Source of the DNA: Humulus lupulus
Lineage: Eukaryota > Streptophyta > Magnoliopsida > Rosales > Cannabaceae
DNA length: 64,000 nt
NCBI RefSeq assembly: GCF_963169125.1
Contig: NC_084802.1
Span: 37,284,607-37,348,606 of the forward strand
Reading direction: 5' to 3'
Of the stretch, positions 41,323 to 52,632 are shown piece by piece. A program made the translations under genes and the position numbers. The notes beneath the pieces were generated by a model. That model made no database searches, had not been told where the DNA came from, and saw only the letters and a program-made list of their open reading frames with translations. The stretch's first letter is position 1. Each line of letters starts with the position of its first letter.

Positions 41323-44300
41323 TGTAACGACCCGGATTTTCAAGACTCGATAATGCGGAAATATAAATGTTTTCATTTAACAAAATATCTCAAAAACCCA
41401 TAGAAAAAAAACTTTTAAAAAGTCGTATGGCCATACTTAACATTTAGTTACAAATATGTTTTATAAAGATTAGAGTGAGCCTAGTTTAGGAAAATTACAC
41501 AACATTTCCAAAAATAAAAAGGCTTCCCAAAAGGTCGGTCCACATGTACATTTGCAAGGAAGACTCCAGCGCTCACTGCTCTGCCTTGCCCTTGCTCTTA
41601 CCTACAACATGAAACAACTAGGTAAGCGAAAACGCTTAGTAAGATCAACTTTCAAACAAAGCATGTAGAGAATTAGGGATCCGGACCCATCCGGACCCTA
41701 CACAATCAATTTCAAGAACGCTAAAGCGTCCTGGCAAACTTATGGTCATGCCTGATAACCAAGGATAATTTAATTCATATCTAGATAAAAATCCTGCACT
41801 CAGAAAAATCCCAGAACAAGCAGATATATTATATCACAACTATATCTTATCAACAATTATATCCCTGCACTCAGAAAATCCCAGAGCAAGCAGATATATT
41901 ATATCACAACTATATCTTATCCACAAATATATCCCTGCACTCAGAAAATCCCAGAGCAAGCAGATATATTATATCACAACATAATTCGAGACCAACGCTC
42001 GACAATTTCCAACAATTCATGCGTAACGCGCCCTCCAACATAATTGCTAATCTGTAAAAGAGAACCGAGTCTCCACACTAAGATCTAGCCAATAAATATT
42101 CTCATCAAGGGTAACTATCGTGTTACTTAGGGCATCGCTACATATTCAAGAGTGTAATCCAATTTACACGGTTTTACGGAGACTTCTATGTTAATCAGTG
42201 GTGCTGGTGAGCAGTTGCCCCTAGGGTGTTCAGCCTCACTCAATCTTGGCAACCCCTAGTATCTCTAGGCACTCTCACTGAATGGCCAATATTCACAGCT
42301 GCTATCCGGGAATAACTTATCAGAGCACTTGCTCGGATTCTAACCGTCCAATGATTAAGTAAGCATGAGGGCCCCTAGGTCCCATTTATCTTGGCGCCCC
42401 TAGGTTTAACCAGCTTATCCTCATCTCATGGCCACTCGTCACGGTAATGAACCAGACATAAATAAAATCAAGAAGTGTGACGGGGATCAACCGTCTAGGA
42501 TATGACGGACTTCTACCGTTCATATTTTCTAAATCAGTACCCACTAGACTAACGTCTCTAAGCAACTTTCTATGACAGCCTATATATGTGCATGTATCCC
42601 TATACTAACATACAAGACAATAATCATTTCATGTTGCAGCCATACAATATAAGTTGACTTACTTGGAGTCCTTAGTGCTCAGCAAGTTTTCACCCTCCAA
42701 CGTTCAGTCCAGTTACGCTTAGCCAATACTGTAGTTATCCATACAGTATACTCAGATTAATTATGGCACTCATAATTCATTATTATTATTTTGGGCAGTT
42801 TGGTCATTTTAATAAAAGTCATTTGTAAGGATTTATAATCCTTATTTGGTTTTAAACCTATTAAGGAAAGTCATACAAAATATTCGAGACTAAACCCTAA
42901 GTCTCGGGGAGACCTATCCTAAGGTCTCGATACCTAGGCTCGGGTATCACAATGGTATTTCCCCACAACCTGCTAAAAATCTTATTCTTTCAAGGTATCG
43001 CTATTAACCCGCACTTTCGACTAGTCGGTTAAAATATGTAAGATTTTAGCCGGCATTATATCCAGAAAATACAAATAAATTCCTTAATTATTTTTAAAGA
43101 AAATAAACTCTTTAAATTTTCCTTTTATTTTTCTTAAGGTTTTAATATTTAAAAACCGTTTAAAGAAAATTGCCTAATTTGTCTTAATTAGGAAAACCGT
43201 TATAAATTTCTCATCTTGACTAATTAATTTTCCAAAAGCAATTAATCAATTTTTACTTACTAGAAAAATAATTCATTTAAACTCAAAGGGGTAATTTTAG
43301 TGAAAATATGATTTCAAGACTTACCAATTTATATATTGAAATAAGCAAAATTTTACTTTTTACCTTATGTTCCAAAATCTCATAATATACACTAAGTGCG
43401 AAAAACATATTTTTCACATTTTTAACTACATACTTCGTTAGTTCATAACTTGAAATTTACTTACCCAATTGTTACCAAAATTTCCCAATTCCATTTTTGT
43501 TATGCCCTTTAGGTCTTTGTAAAATCTTAGGTCAAAATGAGCATTTTTTATTGGTGAAATCATTTTCCAACAATGAGGTAAAAATGACCTTATTTTCAAG
43601 TCCTTATTTTTTCCAAACTTTGACAGTTAATAACTTTCAAACCGTTCAATATTTTCTTACCAAATTTTACAGTGGAATAATAGGTTATGCCAGAAATATG
43701 TCCACAAAATTTTAGAAAAAACTGGGTTCATTTTCCCTATACAGTGGCTGTCCAAACTTGGTTCCGAAAATAAGAATACGAAAAAAACAGTTTTTTACCT
43801 AAACTTTGAAATAGCATAACTTACTCATTTCTAAACATTTTTTAGTGTTTCAAAAGCTCAATTTTATGTACTCAATCTCAAAAACATCACAGTACAATTT
43901 AATTTTACAAAAAAAATATACAGTGGCTGCTTGACCCCTTGGAAGTCACAGCTTAAAACATGTTTTGTTTTAGGGTATCCTACAAAACCCTTGGGGGTTT
44001 TGGTTCCCATTTTCAAAAATCAATACACATGCATCATAAAAATTATTAAACAACTACCATAACCTTATTACATCACCAACAAGAAACTTTAAGCATTAAA
44101 TATACAAAATAATGCTTAAAACTAAAAATCCTACAAAAAAATCATCAAAAGTAAACTTTTTACCTCTTTGGTGTTCTTGCTTAAGGTTTGGACCTTCCTA
44201 TTAGCTTTGGCTCCTCCAAAACCTTTCAAAAAAACCTAACCAACTTCCCCCAACAACATAGTTAATTAGCTATTTGAAACTCTATGCTTAAAACTTTACA

Positions 44301-45195
44301 AAAGCCTAGATTAGTGAAGCTTTACCTTAGGGAAAATACTTCCTAGACCAAGACTTAGCCTCCAAGTTTTCCTTGGTGTTCTTGAGGTTGAATATTGAGG
44401 GAACACTTTGAGAGGTCTTCAAAAATCAGATGAGAGTGATTGAGAGAGTGTGGGGATCGGTTTTGGGGGTTAGAATAGCTCACAATACTCTTCAAAATAT
44501 CACAAAACACTTGAGTGCTTTTCTACCCACTTGCCCACTTGACTTCTTAATTAAATGGGATTTAAATTTTATAAAATTTGGGTTCACACCACTCTAAAAC
44601 ACCACATGGCCGGCCACCCTTTTCATTTTATCTATGTTATATATAATTTTTTTTATAAAGGTTAATAAAGGTTTCATAAGAAGAAAAGTCCAAATTGGCT
44701 TTTGACACATTTTTCACTCTTATTAAGTTTTAATCACCAAACTTAACATTAATTAATTAAATTAAATGTCTCTCACATTTAATTTAATTAATCACATAAT
44801 AAAATTTAACCTAAGGTCCATTCATGGAATAAAATTCCCCATTTCGGCAAAATTAGGCATTTACCACAAAATGCCTTAAAATTTCCATTTTCTTTTAGGT
44901 TTATTATTTTTGACCAAACTTTAACTTTTATGAATGTATTTTATGCCCAAAATATAATTGCCATGATTTTTCGTTTTATTTTCCGAGATTTTTACCCGAT
45001 CAGGGTTTTTGTGTCGGTCTAGGACCGAAAGTCTTATCTTGACTTTTAAAATCACAAAATTCATATTTTGGCTAGCAATAACTCATGGAATACTTACAAA
45101 CAAAATATAATATTATTTAAAATAATATTCTTAACCCGGGGGAAAAAATCCCGACCCGAGTCGTTTAAAGGTACCCGAAAATGCAGGATGTTACA
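41323..45195 (-). mobile_element. Large solo LTR (3.87 kb), minus orientation, nested in the outer solo LTR
   Basis: The plus strand reads TGTAACGACCCGG at the left and AGGATGTTACA at the right. GGTAG flanks both sides (41318-41322 and 45196-45200). Orientation is deduced from the reversed CAGGTAA word at 41598-41603 and the reversed GTACATGT word near 41543. No coding region was recognised in 3.87 kb, and it is longer than its relatives. It holds three copies of a 70-bp tandem repeat. Confidence 0.88.
41788..41985. repeat. Three tandem copies of a 70-bp unit inside the large solo LTR
   Basis: The unit begins ATCCCTGCACTCAGAAAATC and continues with CCAGAGCAAGCAGATATATT. Starts near 41791, 41861 and 41931 give a 70-base period with high identity. 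Confidence 0.9.
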
Positions 45196-45265
45196 GGTAG
45201 CGGGTCAAATTTCTGGTTCACCGTTCACCATAACTGTTCTGGGGTAACCAGAGTGTTACATAGCC

Positions 45266-45276
45266 GGCCCATGACA
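45266..45276 (+). repeat. Last 11 bases of the chromovirus 5' LTR
   Basis: GGCCCATGACA completes the 5' LTR after the nested insertion and its TAGCC duplication. The 3' LTR ends GGCCCGTGACA. Confidence 0.9.
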
Positions 45277-45294
45277 GTTGGTATCAGAGCCAGG
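45277..45294 (+). other. Primer binding site, initiator-Met tRNA type
   Basis: TGGTATCAGAGC follows the LTR end after two bases. This is the standard complement of the plant initiator methionine tRNA 3' end used by many retrotransposons. Confidence 0.9.
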
Positions 45295-45319
45295 TTAGAG
45301 AAAGCTTGGCATAACACAC

Positions 45320-46410
45320 TAATGGTGAGCAATACTCAGAGGATCGAAGCACTTAAGAAGCGTGTGGGGGAATTAGATGGTCTGGACGAAAGGGTCAGGG
45401 ATCTTTCCTCTACAAGTCATAACTCTGGATTGTCAGATGCAAGCAATCGCATAGTTGCGCTAGAGAAGGAAAACGATGTTCTGCTATCCAGAATAATTGC
45501 GTTGGAGCAAAGAAACACTCCAACAAGTACTTTTGTTTCCCCTCGGTGGGAGGAGCGCATTGCGACGGTGGAACGCATGTTGAAGGAACAACAAGTCTCC
45601 ATAAATGACACCACGGAAGACTGCAGGGAGGCAGTTGGCGTGCTCAGAGAAGAAATGACTGAGCTAACTGCAAAGGTAAACCTAACCATGCGAGTAGTTG
45701 GGAATGCATCTGCAACGGGGACAATAGGTATGGAATATAGCTGAGATAAAGTGCCTGAGCAGAGGCCCTAAAATGGGGCTAGAGACACAAAGGACTTGGA
45801 AAATTTTCTCTTCGACATGGAACATTATCTTGGAGCCGCGTGGGCTGATTTTGAAGAAGGAAAGGTCGCCATGGCTACCATGTACTTGTCTGGGGATGCC
45901 AAGGTGTGGTGGAGGACAAAGTATGATGACATTGAGAATGGTAGATACACCATCACATCTTGGGGAGACTTGAAGAGAGAACTGAAGACGCAATTTCTGC
46001 CAAAAAATGTCACCTACATGGCTCGACACCAGTTGAGAGAGCTTAAACAAGTCGGGACAGTCCGAGAATATGTGAAGAAGTTTTCGGGACTAATGATCGA
46101 TATAAAGGACATGTTCGAAGTAGACAGGCTCTTCTGCTTCCTCGAGGGATTGAAACCGTGGGCCAAACAAGAACTTCAGAGAAAGCTTGTGTTTGACTTA
46201 GCCACCGCTCAAGCTATTGCTGAACGCTTGACAGACTACACTCCGGAGAGCAGCCTGTCGAAGAGGGCTACCCCTCCAACCAGCTCAAGTAGCACTGGGA
46301 GTATAAGAAGTCTGGGAAGTCATGGCAGGGCAAGAGTGGGGGAGAGAAGAGGACAACAGAGTCCAGTTCTTCCAGTGGTACAGATGCTGCTACAGGGAGG
46401 AAGCTGCTAG
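45320..46410 (+). pseudogene. gag of the chromovirus
   Basis: The frame starts with a coiled-coil region (MVSNTQRIEALKKRVGELD) of about 130 residues and is interrupted by TGA at 45742-45744 and TAA at 45769-45771. It continues in the same phase into the capsid-type domain (FLFDMEHYLGAAWADFE, SGDAKVWWRTKYDD, REYVKKFSGLM) and ends at TAG 46408-46410 after a serine-rich tail whose frame has probably shifted. The product would form the particle shell. The stops make this copy non-functional. Confidence 0.9.
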
Positions 46411-47448
46411 TGTGTTGGCTCTGCAAAGGACCACATAAGTCGGCAGTTTTCCCTTATAAGGGCAAGTTGAATGCCCTCATTGGCCAAGAAAAACAACGTG
46501 AAGGAGAAGAGGAGGATGAAGAGTACGCACACATGGGAGCTGTCCGCCTGTTGAATGCTCTCAAGAAGCATGGAGAAAAAGGGAAGAAGACCCTACAAGG
46601 GGCTAATGTTCATGGATGCCACCATCAACGAAAAACTGGCCAAAAGCATGATGATTGATACTGGCGCCACCCACAACTTCATCTCAGAACTCGAAGCCAA
46701 GCGACTGGGACTAAAACTAGAGAAAGATGCAGGCCGCATGAAAGCGGTCAACTCGAAGGCCTTGGCCACAACTGGAGTGGCTAAGGGCGTAAAAGTCAAG
46801 ATCGACATGTGGGAGGGGCAGACTAACTTAGTGGTGGTCCATATGGACAACTTTGATGTAGTTTTGGGAATGGACTTCCTAACCGAGAAAGGTGCCTTCC
46901 CAATTCCTGCCACTGAGAGTTTTCTCATAATGGGAGAGACTCCTTCAAAGGTGCCTGCAAAGGTGAAACCACCCCCTGGTGTGAAGCTTCTATCAACTTT
47001 ACAGTTCAAGAAGGGCGTGAAGAAGCATGAGCCCACTTATGTAGCGGTACCCACCGTGTTCGAAGAAACAGTGGAAGAGATTGTTCCACTAGTAATTATG
47101 AGGGTCTTGAAGATGTATGGGGATGTGATGCCAGATAAACTCCCCAAAGCCTTGCCACCAAGAAGGGGGATTGATCACCAGATAGTCTTGGTGCTGGGAG
47201 CGAAACCTCCAACAAAAGCACCTTACAGAATGGCATCCCCTAAGCTAGAAGAGTTAAGGAAGAAGCTAAAGGAGTTATTGGAGGCAGGCTTCATAAGACC
47301 GTCAAAGGCGCCATTTGGCGCACCTGTGCTATTCCAGAAGAAACACGATGGGAGCTTGAGACTGTGCATTGATTATAGGGCTCTCAACAAGGTGACAGTT
47401 CGCAACACTTATCCCATCCCTCTGATCGCTATTTGTTTGACCAGCTAA
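46410..47448 (+). pseudogene. Zinc knuckle, protease and RT N-terminus of the chromovirus
   Basis: A degenerate CCHC-type knuckle (CWLCKGPHKSAVFP, last Cys replaced) starts at about 46413 in one frame. The next frame (46555-47448) carries the aspartic protease with [14 protein letters not shown] and [12 protein letters not shown]. It then enters RT with [20 protein letters not shown] and [14 protein letters not shown]. It stops at 47446-47448 because of a one-base loss near 47430. A second shift follows before 47570. Confidence 0.9.
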
Positions 47449-49960
47449 GTAGAGCCAAATATTTCACAAAGTGGGACCTGAGATCAGGCTATTATCAGGT
47501 GAGGATCGCAGATGGGGATGACCAAAGACAACGTGCGTTACTCGATATGGAGCATTTGAGTTTCGAGTAATGCCATTTGGGTTGACGAATGCACCTGCCA
47601 CCTTTTGCACACTGATGAACCAAGCATTCCACAAGTATCTAGATAAGTTCGTGGTGGTGTACTTGGATGATATTGTGGTTTATAGCGCTACGATTGAAGA
47701 GCATCGAGAACACTTGGCTCAAGTGTTTCAGAAGTTGAGAGAGAACCAGCTATATGTGAAGCGCGAGAAATGCTCATTTGCACAGGAGAGCATCAAGTTC
47801 CTAGGCCATGTTGTGGAACGTGGCTGAATTCATATGGATCTGGAGAAGGTGAGGACAATCCAAGAATGGAAAGTCCCCACAAATGTGAAAGAACTTCGCT
47901 CTTTCCCGGGTTTATCCAACTACTATAGATGATTTGTGGATGGCTACTCAAGAAGAGCGACACCCTTGACCGAGCTATTGAAAAAGGGTGTGACTTGGGT
48001 GTGGACTGACAAGTGTGCTGAAGCATTCAGAAGTTTGAAGGAAGCCACGATGAAGGATCCTGTTCTTGCCTTGCCAGATGTTAGCAAGCCCTTCGAAGTA
48101 TAGAAGGATGCGTCAGATTATGCTTTGGGAGGGGTACTGGTACAAGAAGACCACCCGGTAGCATATGAGAGTCATAAGCTGTATGAAGCTGAGAGGCAGT
48201 ATACTGCCCAGGAGAAGGAACTCCTCGTGGTTATCCATTGCTTGTGAGTGTGGAGACATTACTTGCTGGGGTCGAAGTTTGTGGTGAAGACGGATGATGC
48301 AGCGGTTAGTCATTTCCTTACCCAGCCGAAACTGACCCCTAAGCAGGCTCGATGGCAAGAGTTTGTGGCAGAATTCGACTTCCGTTTTGAGCACAAGGCT
48401 GGACGCCTGAACCAGGCAGCTGATGCCTTGAGTTGCAAAGTAGAATTGGCGACTCTAAAGATCTTGGATAGTTTGTCGGCTAGCGTGGTGAACACTCCAC
48501 TCAAGGAGCGCATTAAAGAAAGCCTGGAGAAAGACCCAGTTTTCAGAACCATCCTGAAGCTCATGAAAGAAGGCAAGACTCGCCAGTTCTGGGTGGAGAA
48601 TGATCTTCTATGGGCCAAAGAGGGCCGCTTGTATGTTCTGAAAGCCGGAGAGTTGCAGAAGACATTAGTAAGTGAGTGTCATGAAACCTTGTGGGCAGGT
48701 CATCCAGGGTGGCAGAGAACGCATGCCCTATTGAAGCAGGGATACTACTAGCCATAAATGCGAGATGATGTAGTGGAGTACACCAAGACCTGTCTCATCT
48801 GTCAGCAAGACAAGGTCGAAAGGAACAAGACACCTGGGTTGTTGGAACTATTACGAGTCCCAAGCCGACCATGGGAAAGTGTGTCGCTTGAATTTATAAC
48901 CATCTTACCGAAGACAGGGGATTTAAGTGCGATCTTGGTGGTCATGGACAGATTCTTGAAGTACGTAACATTCATCCCGGTGTCGAAGTACTGTTCGGCA
49001 GAGGAGACAGCACGACAATTCTTCAAGCATATTGTCAAATATTGGGTAGTGCCCTAGAACATTGTTAGTGACCGAGATGGGAGATTCACTGGGACCTTTT
49101 GGTCCGAACTATTCAGCCTCTTGGGGTTACAATTGAACATATTCTCGAGCTACCATCCATAGACAAATGGGCAGACAGAAAGATTCAACGGGATGTTGGA
49201 GGAGTACTTGCGCCACTTTGTCAATGCCAATAAGAAGAACTGGCCGCAACTACTCGATGTAGCTCCATTTTGCTTCAACTCTCAAAAGAGTTCTTCTTCG
49301 AATAAGAGCCCTTTTGAAGTTGTTAATGGAAAACAGCCACTGTTGCCCCACACAGTGGATGAATACCGTGGTCGGAACCCGCGAGCCTTTCACTTCACAA
49401 AAGACTGGAAGAAAACGACAGAGATTGCTCGAGCTTATTTAGAAAAAGCATCAAGAAGAATGAAGAAGTGGGCAGATCAGAAGTGCAAACCACTGGAGTT
49501 CAAAGTAGGTGACTTAGTGTTAATCAAGCTGAGGCCCGAACAGTTGAGATTCCGAGGGGACAAAGACATCAGACTCGTTCGCAAGTACGAGGATCCGGTC
49601 TCAATCATCTCAAAAGTTGGCCTAACTTCCTACAAACTCGACCTACCAGCATGGATGAAGATACACTCGGTCCTTCATGTCAGCAACTTGAAGCCGTATC
49701 ATGAAGATCCAGCCAATACAGAGCACAACCAGTCAACCAGAGGAGGAGTCATCATTCAACCAAGGAGCAAGCATCAACCTGAAGAAATCCTGGCAGAGAG
49801 GACGATCACCACTGATCGTAAAAAGCATAAGGAATATTTGGTAAAATGGAAGGGGCTCGCAGATGATGAGATAAGCTGGGAGAGGGCGGAAGACTTGAAG
49901 AAGCTCAGGCAGAAGATTGAAGATCTACAAGCTACTTCATCGTGGACGCCAGATAATTGA
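47449..49960 (+). pseudogene. RT, RNase H, integrase and chromodomain of the chromovirus
   Basis: From 47570 to the natural stop at 49960 a single frame holds [12 protein letters not shown], the catalytic YLDDIVVYS, and RNase H (KDASDYALGGVLVQEDHPVA). Integrase follows with the zinc-binding HETLWAGHPGWQRT and CLICQQDK, and the DDE region around NIVSDRDGRF and TNGQTERFN. The GPY-like region and a C-terminal chromodomain (YLVKWKGLADDEISWE) come last. In-frame stops lie at 47825, 47930, 48101, 48245, 48749, 48755, 49055 and 49160, each fitting one transition in CGA, CAG, CAA or TGG. Chromodomains of this class are thought to steer integration to marked chromatin. Confidence 0.94.
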
Positions 49961-49971
49961 GTGGGGGAGAG
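49959..49971 (+). other. Polypurine tract of the chromovirus
   Basis: GAGTGGGGGAGAG lies between the pol stop codon and the TG of the 3' LTR. Confidence 0.9.
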
Positions 49972-50585
49972 TGTGGCGTGCTTGCCCTTTGGCACACCCA
50001 CATGGGGCCATTTTGTAAGTGAGCATGCCTTGGTGCTTGATTATTAGTCAAGTCTTGCACCAAGCAACCTCATGGGGTAGGGTAGTGGCAATTTTGTAAT
50101 TATGCATATGTCTCCTAGACAAAAATCATATATGTTACTGGGAAGACCTTGTATCCTTAGAAGGCTCCTTAGGGGGAGGTGACTTGGTGACTTAGGGAAG
50201 CACCGTGGCCACAGCAGATAGGGGCCAAAGCTGTGTACTCCCTTGCCCTATCAAGGCTATATATTAATAAAACGATGTTTATCCATACTTGCCCTTGTAT
50301 GATTCCTTATTGCCTATGTGTTACTTGTTTGTCATCTTCGTTGGGCCATCGCGTGCCACTTGCCTTGTTGTGTGCTTTGTGTTGTATGGACGTTCTAAGG
50401 AATGACGTGCTTTGTGCTTGCTCATACTTCGTTATTGCCCGTTGCATGTCTGAGATGTGTTTGTGGCTAACCACTGAGTTTGTTTGCTTGTAGGTGTGTG
50501 TTGTAGGCTGACTTGCTAGCTTGAAGTGTTTGCAAGTGCCGCACGTTCCGTCTACTTGGAGTCCCCAAATAGCTGGCCCGTGACA
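49972..50585 (+). repeat. 3' LTR of the chromovirus
   Basis: The 614-bp LTR opens TGTGGCGTGC and ends CCCGTGACA. It is uninterrupted and gives the empty-site sequence for the nested solo LTR in the 5' LTR. It is followed by CTGGA and by copia integrase sequence. Confidence 0.96.
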
Positions 50586-51886
50586 CTGGACACCCCCAAA
50601 TATGAAAATGGTGTAAACTAGGTTTAGTACCATTCTATAATTCCAATGGTGTCTTCTTGACAGACTTGGAAGGAATGACATTCAATATGTACATTGCACA
50701 TTGAATGGCATAGCCCCAGAATGACAATGGCAATGATGAGTAACTCATCATTGATCTAACCATGTCTAATAACGTCATGTTCTTTCTTTCAGAAACACCA
50801 TTCTGCTATGGTATTCCTGGAGCAGTGAGTTAGGATTGAATTCCATGCTCACACAGGTGGTCCTCAAATTCATAATTCAGGTACTCTCCTCCTCGATCAG
50901 ATCGAACAACTTTTAGTGATTTACCTAATTGCTTTTCAGCTTCAGCTTGGAATTCTTTAAACTTTCCAAAAGTTTCAGATTTCTTTTGCATCAAATATAG
51001 GTAACCATATCTAGAATAATCATTAATTAAGGTGATGAATGATTCAAACCCTCCTCTAGCTTGCACATTAAGTGGTCCACACACATTAGTGTGCATGAGT
51101 TTGAGTGGTTCTATGGCTCTTGAACCCTTTGCTGAAAAAGGTCTTTTGGTCATCTGTCCTTCCAAAAATGATTCACAGACTAGAACATAATGAACAACTA
51201 ATTCTTTTAAAGGTCCCTCCTTTGCTAGTTTGTTAATTCTATCCAAACCAAGATACCCCAATCTCAAATGCCATAGATATGTTTCACTATCGGAATCAAT
51301 TTTTAGACGTTTAATAGATCTTGGGTTTGAAACTTGAAACATTTTAGAGTTGTATATAGATCACTCTTTTGCCTTAAGTTTATACAACCCATCATTGGGT
51401 TTTGCATGACATATTTCAATACCAGATCTTGAGATAACAATCGAAGTATTATTAAAAGAAATATCGAAACCTTGTTCATGCAATAAGAATTTGAAATTAA
51501 GTTCCTAGTTAATCCAAGAATAAAATAAATATATTTTAAAACAAGAAATTTATTTTTATCAAATTCCAAACGGGCTGCTCCAATTGCTTTGGCAGAGACG
51601 ACCTGACCACTGCCAACCCTCATAGTCACCTCCTCATCAGCAAGTTCCCTTGAAGAACTAAGAATCTGTATTAGAAAGCAAATATGGTTAATGGCACTAG
51701 AATCAACAATGCAGCATGATGTATCATCTTCCACTCAACAGGCTTCTAAAACAAGTAAATCATATTTACCTTTCTTCTTTTCTTTTAGGTTTGAGAGATA
51801 CTTAGGACATTTTCTCTTCCAATGACCCTTAACTCCACAATGAAAGCATGTCCCTTTGAGTTGCTTTTTCTTGAAAGTTTTTGTAA
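50586..51886 (-). pseudogene. Ty1/copia element 1, gag end, protease and integrase N-terminal half
   Basis: On the minus strand a CCHC zinc knuckle (CFHCGVKGHWKRKC, about 51810-51851) marks the gag end. A degenerate protease follows (CCIVDSSAINHIC, with the usual DSGA altered). Integrase then reads ETYLWHLRLGYLGLDRI, PFSAKGSRAIEPLKLMHTNV, INDYSRYGYLYLMQKKS and VVRSDRGGEYLNYEFEDH, keeping the D-D motif region. The sequence continues across the chromovirus insertion into 36043-34655. Frameshifts and stops are frequent. Confidence 0.9.
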
Positions 51887-52080
51887 CTCCCTACTAATCA
51901 GGGACTGTTCCGACATGTGTTTAAATTAGTGCTGGACTCGCTAAACGAGTCATTTCGACTAAAACATGTGATTAAATAGCTAATAACTCAGGTATTAAAA
52001 ATTTTGGTGAAAGGAATAAACATTTCCATTATAAGCTTTAGTCGCCAGCCATATACATCATCGAGTCCCCATAACAATAG
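51887..52080 (-). repeat. Truncated LTR of the TGTAACGCC family
   Basis: From TGTAACTCCCTACTAATC this stretch aligns by eye with the left end of the solo LTR at 56204 (shared ACTCGCTAA-CGAGTCATTT and ATTAAAATTTTGG). It breaks off after about 190 bases, where the LTR of copia element 2 begins. It interrupts copia element 1 within gag. The right limit is approximate. Confidence 0.6.
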
Positions 52081-52617
52081 TTCTTAGCCTGATCATTCTG
52101 AGAAACTGTAACACATGAATCAAAGGATCAAATGACATATATATGAGTTCATAGTAACTCTAGGATTAAGATCAGTTTGTATATGATCATTAGTTGATGT
52201 GTTTTTTAATACTACAAAACAATATTTAAACAAGTATTATTAAATCACATCTGGTCTAGTTCTACATACTCTCAGCATGCAAAGTACCTCTACTAAAGTG
52301 TCCTACTACAATAGTCACCTAGATCTAGGTCACATGTATTCATAACACTAGTGGACCGTACTAGCAGTAATTAATCTAAAGATTCCATAACTTTATTTTA
52401 CTACGAACTATTTAAGTTTATAATCTCAATCTCGATCCTCTCATACCAATATGAGATTGAGACCACATAAATGTTCTTGGGAAATTTATGATATTTACTT
52501 AATATTATTAACAATAATATAGTACATAAACTACACATATACAATAATTCAATTCAGTCATTTATTTCATTAAAACTATTGTCAAATACAATTGCTTTAA
52601 GGAAAAAATTCCCAACA
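52081..52617 (-). repeat. 3' LTR of Ty1/copia element 2
   Basis: On the minus strand the LTR opens TGTTGGGAATTTT at 52617, directly after the polypurine tract. The sequence down to about 52080-52107 shows no coding frame. The far end was not fixed, and TGTAACACATG at 52106 is one candidate terminus. Confidence 0.6.
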
Positions 52618-52632
52618 GTCTCCTACTTATCC
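52618..52632 (-). other. Polypurine tract of copia element 2
   Basis: Minus-strand GGATAAGTAGGAGAC lies between the RNase H end and the TGTTGG LTR start. Confidence 0.8.

Larger units (their letters stand above)
36647..45260 (+). mobile_element. Solo LTR (outer) containing two more solo LTRs
   Basis: The insertion starts TGTAATGCCC and ends GTGTTACA. TAGCC lies on both sides (36642-36646 and 45261-45265), and the chromovirus 3' LTR shows the unoccupied site. Without its two nested passengers it is about 2.36 kb (36647-36795, 39166-41322 and 45201-45260). It has no internal coding region, so it is an LTR left by recombination. It belongs to the TGTAACGACC-type LTR family that recurs through the window. 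Confidence 0.9.
36044..50585 (+). mobile_element. Chromovirus-type Ty3/gypsy element inserted in copia element 1
   Basis: The LTRs, each 614 bp once the nested insertion is removed, lie at 36044-36646 plus 45266-45276, and at 49972-50585. The flanks CTAGA (36039-36043) and CTGGA (50586-50590) fit a 5-bp target duplication with one change. Copia integrase sequence resumes on the far side. The element has a PBS, gag, protease, RT, RNase H, integrase, terminal chromodomain and polypurine tract. The LTRs differ at about 30 positions by eye (about 95 percent identity). Pol has many in-frame stops. Confidence 0.95.

Noticed and set aside
45181..45319. Chromovirus gag start placed at 45181
   Set aside because: That frame begins in the nested solo LTR and crosses the chromovirus LTR end and PBS. 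A start near 45322, after the PBS, is more sensible.
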